In this document: in pieces, positions 8,087 through 15,335 of the stretch | Position numbering within the stretch: the stretch's first letter is position 1 | Layout: each line of letters opens with the position of its first letter | Source of the DNA: an uncultured Chitinophagales bacterium | GTDB lineage: Bacteria; Bacteroidota; Bacteroidia; Chitinophagales; UBA2359 | Assembly: GCA_937927195.1 (NCBI GenBank) | Contig: CALBCY010000129.1 | Span: forward strand, 1 to 32,693 | Length of the DNA: 32,693 nucleotides | Reading direction: 5' to 3' | Position numbers and translations under genes: made by a program | Notes under the pieces: generated by a model | Database searches by the model: none | What the model saw: only the letters and a program-made list of their open reading frames with translations | What the model was told of the DNA's origin: nothing

Positions 8087-8130
8087 AAATGCCAAAGAAG
8101 TTGTTCACAACTTCTTTGGCATTTTTTTTT
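8087..8130 (+). terminator. Intrinsic terminator after the small protein gene
   Basis: A 17-bp perfect stem (8087-8103 with 8108-8124, core GCCAAAGAAGTTG), loop TTCA, and a run of nine T. It closes the small gene that ends at 8065. Confidence 0.93.
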
Positions 8131-8489
8131 GTAGTAAAATGTAAAAAAAAATACAGCGTTGGATAAAATCAATTCAATGCATAAGTTGGCAAAAGAAGCT
8201 TTTGCCCTCTAGAAAATACTCCATTACTTATATTCAGGTGCTTTTCTTAGAAAGAAAGCATACAGAAAGCTTCTAACTAGAGCTATCTACGACAAAAGCC
8301 TGTCAAAAAACATTAAAACTTCTTGATTAAAGATGATTGTGAAACTATTCTGACCAATATTGGAATTCTGATATTGAACAGTTTTATTGTTTCTGAAATG
8401 GGTCTTTATTCCTGTGCTGCAGGAAGTGTAAGATTTCAAGAAAAGAATAAAACAATACTTGTTATTTAATTCGTAAATTTGCACCCGAT
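8131..8489. other. Intergenic region before the DUF2480 gene
   Basis: No gene is supported in these 359 bp. A perfect 8-bp hairpin GGCAAAAG-AAG-CTTTTGCC lies at 8188-8206 without a T tract. A minus-strand open frame of 73 codons crosses the region, but it has no recognisable features and runs into the DUF2480 start. The 3' end holds a -7 box. Confidence 0.5.
8474..8481 (+). promoter_or_regulatory. Candidate -7 box of the DUF2480 gene
   Basis: TAAATTTG matches TAnnTTTG and is followed by CA. It ends only 8 nt before the ATG at 8490, so the transcript would have almost no leader. No proper -33 element is visible at 19 nt. Confidence 0.4.
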
Positions 8490-9008
8490 ATGTCTGACTT
8501 TCAACCAATAGTAAATAGAGTAAGCCAAAGTGGTTTGATAACCCTTGACTTGAGTAAGTATTTGCCCACCGCCGAAATATGTGAATTTGATATCAAACCA
8601 TTTCTGTTTAAAGAACTCTTATTAAAAGAAAAGGATTTTAGGCAAGCAATGAAAGACCATGACTGGAAACAGTATCAAAACAAGAACTTGACCATTCACT
8701 GTTCTTCAGATGCGATTATACCTCATTGGGCTTATATGCTCATTGTTAGTTTGGCCGAAGCACATGCAAGTTTCATTTGTAGTGGAACCAAGGAACAAGC
8801 CCACGCCATTTTGTTAAGTAGAAACCTCAACAAAATTGATGTGGAGGAATTCAAGGACAAACGAGTAATAATAAAAGGTTGTGGTGATCCCAAGGTTGGA
8901 GCGGCAGCGTATTCTGAAATTTGTCGACTGCTAAAACCACAAGTTAAGAGCTTAATGTATGGAGAGGCCTGCTCTACCGTTCCAATTTTTAAGCGAAAAG
9001 ATAAGTAA
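8490..9008 (+). CDS. DUF2480 family protein
   Basis: A 172-residue protein that matches, in my recollection, the Bacteroidota-restricted DUF2480 family along its whole length: N-terminal PIVNRVSQSGLITLDL, the middle ..LKEKDFRQAMKDHDWKQYQNK.., ..IHCSSDAIIPHWAYMLI.., and the conserved end VIIKGCGDP ... KSLMYGEACSTVPIFKRK. No signal peptide or membrane segment, so it is cytoplasmic. No function is known; the conserved Cys, His and Asp residues (HCSSDA, KGCGD, EACSTVP) could bind a ligand, but that is a guess. It is followed after 41 nt by a lytic transglycosylase gene in the same direction. The start is fixed by the conserved N-terminus. Confidence 0.92.
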   Translation: MSDFQPIVNRVSQSGLITLDLSKYLPTAEICEFDIKPFLFKELLLKEKDFRQAMKDHDWKQYQNKNLTIHCSSDAIIPHWAYMLIVSLAEAHASFICSGTKEQAHAILLSRNLNKIDVEEFKDKRVIIKGCGDPKVGAAAYSEICRLLKPQVKSLMYGEACSTVPIFKRKDK

Positions 9009-9049
9009 CAACAAACAACATTTAAACAACAATACTAAAACAGCAATAA

Positions 9050-10003
9050 ATGAAATCGATAATAGTATCACTTACCACGGCTTTGATTGTAATAATGGGA
9101 ATAGGCTTGATGGGAAGTGGGGAAGAGTCCGCCTCGAAAGAGGAGCCTTCTAGCTCTGAAGCTGCACCAGAAGCTGCAAAGCCTAAAGCTGGTCCAGAGC
9201 AATACATCAATCCAATTCCACTTCCTGATTATCTTGAATTGGCGGGAGAAGAAGTGCCGCTACATGATTGGGATGTTCGTGAAAGATTGGACAAGGAGAT
9301 TTTGTCAAACACCTACTGGCATTCAAATACAATTAGAATTCTGAAATTGGCAAATAGATATTTTCCTATGATTGAACGAATTCTTGCTGAACAGGGTGTT
9401 CACGATGACATGAAGTTTGTATCATTGGTAGAGAGTGGTTTGACCAATAACTCAATGTCAGGTGCTGGAGCCAAAGGTCCATGGCAATTTATGACCGCAG
9501 CAGCAAAACAGTTTGGTTTAGAAGTTGCCAATAGTTCCAATTACAATGAAGTTGATGAAAGGTACAACTGGGAAAAGTCAACAGAAGCTGCAGCCAAGTA
9601 TTTGAAAAATGAATACAATAGTTTAAATAACTGGACATTGGCCGCTGCTGCTTACAATGCTGGGCATGGAAGAATTAAAGGGTCTTTAACAAAGCAACTA
9701 GCAGATAACTATTACGATCTTTATCTGACAACTGAAACGGCAAGATATGTTTTCAGAATTCTTGCAATGAAAGAGATTTACAACAATCAAGAAAAATATG
9801 GTTTCTTTTTGGACAGTAGTGAAAAGTATCATCCTATAGATACTAAGAACATTGAAGTAACAGAAATCAAGGACATTCCAGCTTATGCAAAATCATTGGG
9901 TATTTCATACAAGACTTTCAAACTTTTAAATCCTTGGTTGAGAACGACAAAATTGACTAAAAGAAGATCAGGCAAAAAATACCTGGTTAAGGTTCCTTAT
10001 TAG
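9050..10003 (+). CDS. MltD-like lytic transglycosylase
   Basis: The enzyme cleaves the MurNAc-GlcNAc bond of peptidoglycan to give anhydro ends, at the periplasmic face. The protein has 317 residues: an N-terminal hydrophobic segment (about 3-22) that serves as signal peptide or anchor, a low-complexity Ser/Glu/Ala/Pro linker (24-47), and an SLT domain at about 100-235. The catalytic glutamate is in VSLVESGL (E128), followed by SGAGAKGPWQFM and later TLAAAAYNAGHGRI, all hallmark segments. The C-terminal 60 residues (YAKSLGISYKTFKLLNPWL ... YLVKVPY) match the region that in MltD proteins precedes or replaces LysM repeats; a full LysM is not evident. It lies 41 nt after the DUF2480 gene and may be co-transcribed. 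Confidence 0.9.
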   Translation: MKSIIVSLTTALIVIMGIGLMGSGEESASKEEPSSSEAAPEAAKPKAGPEQYINPIPLPDYLELAGEEVPLHDWDVRERLDKEILSNTYWHSNTIRILKLANRYFPMIERILAEQGVHDDMKFVSLVESGLTNNSMSGAGAKGPWQFMTAAAKQFGLEVANSSNYNEVDERYNWEKSTEAAAKYLKNEYNSLNNWTLAAAAYNAGHGRIKGSLTKQLADNYYDLYLTTETARYVFRILAMKEIYNNQEKYGFFLDSSEKYHPIDTKNIEVTEIKDIPAYAKSLGISYKTFKLLNPWLRTTKLTKRRSGKKYLVKVPY

Positions 10004-10168
10004 GTTCCTGGTTGCTTTAACAATAAAGTGGTAAGAGAAGAAAGAACTCCGTCATACTTGATTGTGGTCGGGCACAAATATTGGAATTAGTCATGTTCCT
10101 GAGAAGAATCCAGATGTTTTAAATTTTTGCACAACTATTTAATATCGCTATAAACACGCAAATTTATA

Positions 10169-11044
10169 ATGTTATTTAGAATAGCCTTGCCTACGGATTT
10201 TACTGAAATGGCAGAACTAATCGCCAAACAAAACAATAGAGAGGAGTGTCATTCTCTGCACTGTGAACAATCGGAACAGAACGTTCTGAAAGAACTTAAA
10301 GACTATGCAACTCGCAAAGAGTATGCATTTGTCCTTGCTTTTGAAAATCAAAAATTGGTTGGTTTGTTGGGTGGTGATTCTACATTTCCAGTTGATGAAA
10401 TTTGGTTATGGGGTCCTTTTATTTTAAGTCCCAATTGGAATCAGCTTGCTAATTCTTTGTTTGATGAATTGTTGAAATGTTTTCCCGACACAAAAAAGTT
10501 GACAACATTTAGTAATCTAAAAAATCAGCAGGCAAGAGATTTTTTCAAGGCTCATGGATTTGCAGAAAAAAAAGAATTTACACACCAATATCAATGTGAG
10601 AAAGCTGAAGTAGCTTCTCAAGAAGTTACTTCAGAAGATGGAATTGTAGAATTTGAACGGTCTTATTTAAAAGATCTAAATGCATTGCATCGATCAGCTT
10701 TTCCCAATGCTTATTATTCTATTGATGAAATGTTGGGCCTTATTTCACCAGATCACAAAATTTGGATAAAATTGGATGAGTATGGAAATTTTTGTGCTTA
10801 TCTGTTTGGAATGAAAACACCGAATGAAGAAGGCTTTGTTCATTTTTTGGCAGTAAAGCATGAACATCGGAAAAAGGGAATTGGTAGTCAATTATTAAGA
10901 AAGGCGCAACGATTCTATTTTGATGAAAAGGGATTGGAAAGTATTTCATTAACAGTAGCAGAAGCAAACAATGCTCGAAGACTGTATCAGAAAAATGGCT
11001 TTAAACTTCAATATACAGGAGTCGGTGCAAGAAAAGCATTGTGA
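10169..11044 (+). CDS. Two-domain GNAT acetyltransferase
   Basis: A 291-residue protein built of two GNAT folds. The C-terminal half (about 150-291) is the intact one: FVHFLAVKHEHRKKGIGSQLL is motif A with the Q/RxxGxG/A acetyl-CoA pyrophosphate loop, followed by ISLTVAEANNARRLYQKNGF (motif B). The N-terminal half (1-145) has the same pattern in weakened form (QARDFFKAHGF) but no clear acetyl-CoA loop, so it is probably structural. The acceptor is unknown. Alone in its 165-bp and 92-bp surrounding gaps; it may follow the transglycosylase transcript. Confidence 0.85.
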   Translation: MLFRIALPTDFTEMAELIAKQNNREECHSLHCEQSEQNVLKELKDYATRKEYAFVLAFENQKLVGLLGGDSTFPVDEIWLWGPFILSPNWNQLANSLFDELLKCFPDTKKLTTFSNLKNQQARDFFKAHGFAEKKEFTHQYQCEKAEVASQEVTSEDGIVEFERSYLKDLNALHRSAFPNAYYSIDEMLGLISPDHKIWIKLDEYGNFCAYLFGMKTPNEEGFVHFLAVKHEHRKKGIGSQLLRKAQRFYFDEKGLESISLTVAEANNARRLYQKNGFKLQYTGVGARKAL

Positions 11045-11136
11045 AACAGTTTTTTTTTCGTAGCTTAATAAGAAATAAAAATAGTGAGGATTCGTAGAAT
11101 ATGAGAGGATGCTTTATAAGACAATTAAAAAATTAA

Positions 11137-11973
11137 ATGCTACATAAAGAGTTTAAGTGGGACGACGGTGATGGAAACAATATTTACTGTCAATCATGGA
11201 ACCCTAAGGGCCAACCTGATGCTGTTATTTGTTTGGTTCATGGAATGGGTGAGCACAGCGGGAGATACGAAGATTTCTCTGAATTTTTAACGAAAAAAAA
11301 CTGGGCAGTAATCACTTACGATCAACCTGGCCATGGCAAAACCGAAGGGGCTCGTGGGCATGTGAAATCTTACGATAAGTTGTTGAATCAAGTTGACAAA
11401 TTATTGGACAAAGCCAAAGCTGAATATCCTGATAAACCACGTTTTATTTACGGGCATAGTATGGGGGGAAATGTCGTAGCAAATTATGTTTTACGAAGAA
11501 AACCAGATGTTCTGGCTGCAGTAATTACTGGGCCTTGGTTTGAGCTCGCTTTCCAACCTCCAAAAATTAAATTGGCTTTGGCCAAATTGGTCAAAAATAT
11601 TTATCCTACTTATACAGAAACCAGTGAACTTGATTCGTCAACCCTTTCGCACGATCCCCAAATTGTAAAGGCTTATGATGATGACCCTATGGTTCATGGT
11701 AAAATTACTACCGCCTTCTTTTTTGGCGTTCACACCGCTGGAAAGTGGGCAATTGACAATGCGAATAAATTAGAGATACCAATGCTGGTCAATCATGGTG
11801 GAGATGACCAAGTTACCTCAAGTGAACATAGCAAAATATTCGTCTCTAATGCAGGTAAACACGCCCGTCTAAAAATTTGGGATGGCATGTATCACGAAAT
11901 TCACAATGAAATACAGAAGAAAGATGTATATAATTACGTTTATGAATGGATGCATTCTAAGTTAAATGTCTAA
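11137..11973 (+). CDS. Alpha/beta hydrolase, monoacylglycerol-lipase-like
   Basis: A 278-residue serine hydrolase of the Hydrolase_4 / monoacylglycerol lipase group, likely acting on monoglycerides or lysophospholipids in the cytoplasm. Seen in the sequence: oxyanion region LVHGMGEHSGRY (34-44), DQPGHGKTEG, nucleophile elbow GHSMGG with S108, acid in NHGGDDQVT (D224 favoured), and the catalytic histidine in MYHEIHNE (H253 or H256). No signal peptide. The order and spacing of the triad match the family. The closest visible terminator in this direction is 280 bp downstream, beyond a possible separate small RNA. Confidence 0.9.
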   Translation: MLHKEFKWDDGDGNNIYCQSWNPKGQPDAVICLVHGMGEHSGRYEDFSEFLTKKNWAVITYDQPGHGKTEGARGHVKSYDKLLNQVDKLLDKAKAEYPDKPRFIYGHSMGGNVVANYVLRRKPDVLAAVITGPWFELAFQPPKIKLALAKLVKNIYPTYTETSELDSSTLSHDPQIVKAYDDDPMVHGKITTAFFFGVHTAGKWAIDNANKLEIPMLVNHGGDDQVTSSEHSKIFVSNAGKHARLKIWDGMYHEIHNEIQKKDVYNYVYEWMHSKLNV

Positions 11974-12218
11974 TTTCATTAAAAGTTGTCCATTAAATTT
12001 CTCCATTTTTCTTTGATTCTCAATTCATAAACAGAAAACACAAATTATCCGTTTGTGGCTAATGTTTTCAGGAGCTTCAGTTTGTTTTTATGAAAATTTG
12101 TGTGTCAAATTCACTGATCCTTAATTGAAATAAGGCTAATAAATATGAAATTTGAACTTCAAATTTACATGGAAAATTTACATATCTATTTTTGAATTTA
12201 TTTGTTAGATTTGGGAAG

Positions 12219-12293
12219 AGTTAATATCCGCAGACTCCTTTTAGTTTTCTCCGGGTTGTCATTTACCAGATAGATAAATGACAACCTTTTTTT
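12219..12293 (+). ncRNA. Possible small RNA
   Basis: A TAnnTTTG-type box (TAGATTTG, 12206-12213) would start transcription near 12219-12221; a terminator ends near 12293. The interval of about 75 nt can form a 5' hairpin (GAGT 12218-12221 with ACTC 12234-12237, extended with partial pairing) and the terminator stem, separated by a pyrimidine-rich linker (CTTTTAGTTTTCTCC). There is no reading frame of note. No family is recognised and there is no good -33 element. Confidence 0.25.
12254..12293 (+). terminator. Intrinsic terminator
   Basis: A perfect 12-bp stem GGTTGTCATTTA (12254-12265) with TAAATGACAACC (12275-12286), a 9-nt loop, and a run of seven T. The opposite strand has no T run, so it acts on plus-strand transcripts only. 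Confidence 0.88.
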
Positions 12294-12399
12294 ATGCCTA
12301 ATCTCCAAATGTCCTGGCAAACCAATTTGTTGTTGGAATGTTTCTTTTCTTTTTATAAAATCAAATGTTATTTTGTAGGTCCATATATCTAAAGGTTTT

Positions 12400-13017
12400 A
12401 TGAAAAGAGTTCGGATTGCAGACATTATTCCTCCCTTATTGCACAAAGATGTTATGTCAAGTGTTTTGTACGAGAATCACTTTCACATTTTATTACATCA
12501 ATCCATTGAAAACCGAGGAATGTTGATTGGAGTAGATAAAAGTGAGGCTATGCCGTTGGCGATGACTTTGAGAAATTTAAAATTTGACAGACGTGAAATC
12601 TATCAATTGACTCATTCATTGATTTCGGATATGGATATGAAAACAGAAGGGGTTTACATTTCAGGAAACGTAGAAAATGGAGCATTGGAAACGAAAGTAA
12701 GATTTAGGAAAGGAAAAGAAAAATTTGAATACTCTTGTCGTCCGGGAGATGCTTTTATATTGGCCACAGAAAGCAAATGTCCAATTTATATTGTCAATGA
12801 AATCCTTGAAAAATTTTCCTTCTCGATTCCAACTAAATATAGAAACAGAAACATGACAGAGAAAGGATTAGAAGATTTAATCTCTTCAACTCAGAAAATG
12901 ATGAATGATTATGAAAATGATTTCATCGATATGAGCAAAAAAGCCTCAACGAAAAGTATCGAAGCTTATGCTCAATCAAGCAAAGAAGTTATGGATTATG
13001 TTTTTGGTAAAATTTGA
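12400..13017 (+). CDS. Divergent DUF151 (bifunctional nuclease family) protein
   Basis: A 205-residue protein whose central part (about 40-140) follows the DUF151/BFN pattern: LIGVDKSEAMPLAMTL (family: IGxxEAxAIAxAL), REIYQLTHSLISDM (THDLxxxLL), GVYISGNVENGALETKVRF, and the hallmark RPGDAFILATESKCPIYIVNEIL (family: RPSDAIALAxRxxxPIYVxxEVL). The Ser of RPSD is Gly here. A helical tail of about 60 residues follows. Some relatives of this family have reported DNase and RNase activity; in most bacteria the role is unproven. Bacteroidota usually have a more canonical copy, so this looks like a paralogue. Followed by glmM after 117 bp with its own promoter. Confidence 0.72.
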   Translation: MKRVRIADIIPPLLHKDVMSSVLYENHFHILLHQSIENRGMLIGVDKSEAMPLAMTLRNLKFDRREIYQLTHSLISDMDMKTEGVYISGNVENGALETKVRFRKGKEKFEYSCRPGDAFILATESKCPIYIVNEILEKFSFSIPTKYRNRNMTEKGLEDLISSTQKMMNDYENDFIDMSKKASTKSIEAYAQSSKEVMDYVFGKI

Positions 13018-13099
13018 AACAATCCAAGCCAAAAGTTTTGTCTGAGCACATTTCTTTGACAATCCTTAGTCATTTTATGATTAGCAAGATTATAATTTA

Positions 13100-13107
13100 T
13101 ATTTTTG
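13100..13107 (+). promoter_or_regulatory. Candidate -7 box of glmM
   Basis: TATTTTTG matches TAnnTTTG and is followed by CA. It overlaps the most upstream in-frame TTG (13105), which therefore cannot be the translation start; transcription would begin near 13114, about 20 nt before TTG 13135. Confidence 0.45.
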
Positions 13108-13134
13108 CAAGCAATTTCACGAAATTTCAAGCAA

Positions 13135-14526
13135 TTGACATTAATAAAATCTATATCAGGGATCAGGGGAACAATCGGAGGAGCGCCTGGCGATAATTTG
13201 ACTCCATTAGACATTGTAAAATTCTCTGCAGCTTTTGCAAAGATTGTTCAACAGGGCCATGAAGGTAAAATCAAGGTGGTTATAGGCCGCGATGGTCGTA
13301 TTTCTGGTGAGATGTTGGAACGTCTGGTAAGTGGCACTCTTCAAGGAATGGGAGCCGATGTTGTCGACCTTGGCCTGTCAACCACTCCTACAGTCGAAAT
13401 GGCCGTTGTAATGGAGCAAGCTCAAGCTGGCATTATACTTACAGCTAGCCACAATCCAAAGAATTGGAATGCTTTGAAGTTATTAAACGACAAGGGAGAG
13501 TTCATTAGTGGAGATTTGGGCCGCCAAGTGGTTGAACAAGCAGAATCAGCAGCATTTGATTTTGCTTTAGTCGAGGACCTTGGATCATACAGAAAAGATG
13601 ATACTTTCCTGCAAAAGCACATTGATGCCATTCTTGATTTGAAATTGGTCAATGTTGAAGCCATAAAAGAAAAAAAATATAAAGTAGCAGTTGATGGAAT
13701 AAATTCAAGTGGAGGAATCGCCGTTCCAATGTTGTTGAAAGCTTTGGGAGTTGAAGAAGTCTTTGAATTGAATTGTGAACCATCTGGGCAGTTCGCACAC
13801 AATCCAGAACCATTGGCAGAGCACCTTTCTGGTATTTCACAATTGGTAAAGAAAGAAAACGCTCATCTGGGTTTCGTTGTCGATCCGGATGTGGATCGTT
13901 TGGCGATGATTTGTGAGGATGGGGAAATGTTTGGCGAAGAATACACTTTGGTAGCCATTGCTGATTATGTATTGAAGCATAATTTAGGCCCAACTGTTTC
14001 CAATCTTTCTTCTACAATTGCATTGAAAGAAATTACTGAAAAAGCCGGATCAACTTACCATGCCGCAAAGGTTGGTGAGGTCAATGTTGTAGCAAAAATG
14101 AAAGAGGTTGGAGCTGTAATTGGTGGTGAAGGCAATGGCGGTTTGATTTATCCTGAACTGCATTATGGACGTGATGCCTTGGTTGGAATTGCTTTGTTTT
14201 TATCGCACATGGCAACCTCGGGTAAATACTGTTCATTGTTAAAAGCAACTTATCCAAGGTATGTAATCTCGAAGAATAAAATTCCATTAGAAGACGGAAT
14301 AAATGTAGATGAGGTCTTGGAAAAAATTGCTGAAAAGTACAAGAACCAACCGACCAATACAGAAGATGGCGTAAAGATCTTCTTCGATGAAACCAATTGG
14401 GTACATTTAAGGAAGTCCAATACAGAACCAATCATCAGAATCTATTCTGAGTCAACCAATGAAGTCATTGCCAATAATCTAGCTGGAAAAATAATGACTG
14501 ATATTGGAGAGATTGTACAAGCTTAA
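13135..14526 (+). CDS. glmM: Phosphoglucosamine mutase
   Basis: GlmM interconverts glucosamine-6-phosphate and glucosamine-1-phosphate on the way to UDP-GlcNAc for peptidoglycan and LPS. The protein has 463 residues with all four family sites: the phosphoserine loop TASHNP (S105), the Mg-binding DPDVDR (D250, D252, D254), the sugar-binding GEGNGG, and the phosphate-binding RKSNTEPIIRIYSE near the end. The start is TTG at 13135, giving MTLIKSISGIRGTIGG, the N-terminus expected of Bacteroidota members; the upstream TTG at 13105 lies inside a promoter box. Some members of this lineage act on both phosphoglucosamine and phosphomannose, which sequence alone cannot exclude. It ends 6 bp from a convergent NUDIX gene. 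Confidence 0.94.
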   Translation: MTLIKSISGIRGTIGGAPGDNLTPLDIVKFSAAFAKIVQQGHEGKIKVVIGRDGRISGEMLERLVSGTLQGMGADVVDLGLSTTPTVEMAVVMEQAQAGIILTASHNPKNWNALKLLNDKGEFISGDLGRQVVEQAESAAFDFALVEDLGSYRKDDTFLQKHIDAILDLKLVNVEAIKEKKYKVAVDGINSSGGIAVPMLLKALGVEEVFELNCEPSGQFAHNPEPLAEHLSGISQLVKKENAHLGFVVDPDVDRLAMICEDGEMFGEEYTLVAIADYVLKHNLGPTVSNLSSTIALKEITEKAGSTYHAAKVGEVNVVAKMKEVGAVIGGEGNGGLIYPELHYGRDALVGIALFLSHMATSGKYCSLLKATYPRYVISKNKIPLEDGINVDEVLEKIAEKYKNQPTNTEDGVKIFFDETNWVHLRKSNTEPIIRIYSESTNEVIANNLAGKIMTDIGEIVQA

Positions 14527-14532
14527 TTATTC

Positions 14533-15189
14533 TTAGCTTTTTTCTATTTTGAAATAAGTTGAAATTATATCGATCACTGAAGGGTAGCTGTTTTGAAAGA
14601 CTGCTGGAAATTGTTCTTGAGTAATCCATTCAACCTTTTCGATGTCTTCTTCTGTTTGAGGAACCAGTGTTTCATTTTGATTGTAAAACATTTCATACCA
14701 AAAGGTTTGCTTTAAAATACGTTTACCTTTTTTGCTAATGTAAGTGTGGTAGGTAATGTTTTTTTGTTTGAGCTTTTGATTGACGGCTTTCCCTAGTTTT
14801 AGCTTTGTAATGCCACATTCTTCTTCCACTTCCCTTAAGGCTGTTTCTTCAATGGTTTCTCCTTTTTCCTGATGCCCTTTTGGCAAGTCCCATTTGCCCA
14901 ATCTATAGATCATCAACAATTCTTTGTCGGGATTGAGCACAAGGCCTCCGCCAGCTGGATGGATTTTGTAATTGGAACAAAAAGCATTAAATAAAATTTT
15001 AAGAGAATCCCCCTTTATACAGATGGTTCGTGTTTCTGTTGAAGATTCCCAAAGAGCTATATTGTCTTTGAATAAATCGCTGTCCTTAAATTTCAAGAAT
15101 TGAAATCGATCTAGTTTTTCTATTAGCCTCATAAATCCTTCAGAATCACATAGGATAAGCTGTATATTGTTGATATAAATTTTATACAT
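14533..15189 (-). CDS. NUDIX hydrolase
   Basis: A 218-residue pyrophosphohydrolase. The NUDIX box is complete: G105-x5-E111-x7-R119-E-V-E-E-E-C-G-I, with the metal-binding glutamates in place, preceded by AGGGLVLN (79-86) and KWDLPKGH (99-106), the usual strand arrangement. An N-terminal region of about 70 residues is extra and probably belongs to a lineage-specific subgroup. The substrate is unknown; the general pattern is that of housecleaning or ApnA/mRNA-cap-type enzymes. Start ATG 15189 is chosen because the residues before the second Met (MRLIEKLDRF, 15132) look protein-like, but the shorter form cannot be excluded. Convergent with glmM. Confidence 0.88.
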   Translation of the reverse strand: MYKIYINNIQLILCDSEGFMRLIEKLDRFQFLKFKDSDLFKDNIALWESSTETRTICIKGDSLKILFNAFCSNYKIHPAGGGLVLNPDKELLMIYRLGKWDLPKGHQEKGETIEETALREVEEECGITKLKLGKAVNQKLKQKNITYHTYISKKGKRILKQTFWYEMFYNQNETLVPQTEEDIEKVEWITQEQFPAVFQNSYPSVIDIISTYFKIEKS

Positions 15190-15335
15190 TTGAGTTAAAT
15201 ATTTTTTAGGAGCCTGATGTTTTTAATTTTTGAATTAAAACCAGGAAAGGTTTGTCCAGTGAAAACTATGGATGAATTGATCTAAAATCCTAAAGATAAA
15301 TAAAGAAAAGCAGCTTATTCCATCCAAAGAAAGTT

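Larger units (their letters stand above)
11974..12399. other. Intergenic region with a terminator and possible small RNA
   Basis: A 426-bp AT-rich gap without a supported protein gene. It contains a TAGATTTG box at 12206-12213, a short hairpin after it, and a strong plus-strand terminator at 12254-12293. This could be either a long 3' UTR of the lipase gene or an independent RNA of about 75 nt. Confidence 0.5.

Noticed and set aside
8188-8206. 8-bp hairpin GGCAAAAG-AAG-CTTTTGCC
   Set aside because: Too short and without a T tract or neighbouring gene end; not enough to call a functional element.
8287-8508. 73-codon minus-strand frame upstream of the DUF2480 gene
   Set aside because: It overlaps the promoter and start of the DUF2480 gene and has no recognisable features.
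14081-14431. Long minus-strand open frames across glmM and other plus-strand genes
   Set aside because: They overlap well-supported genes entirely, have Leu/His-rich composition typical of antisense frames, and show no family features.
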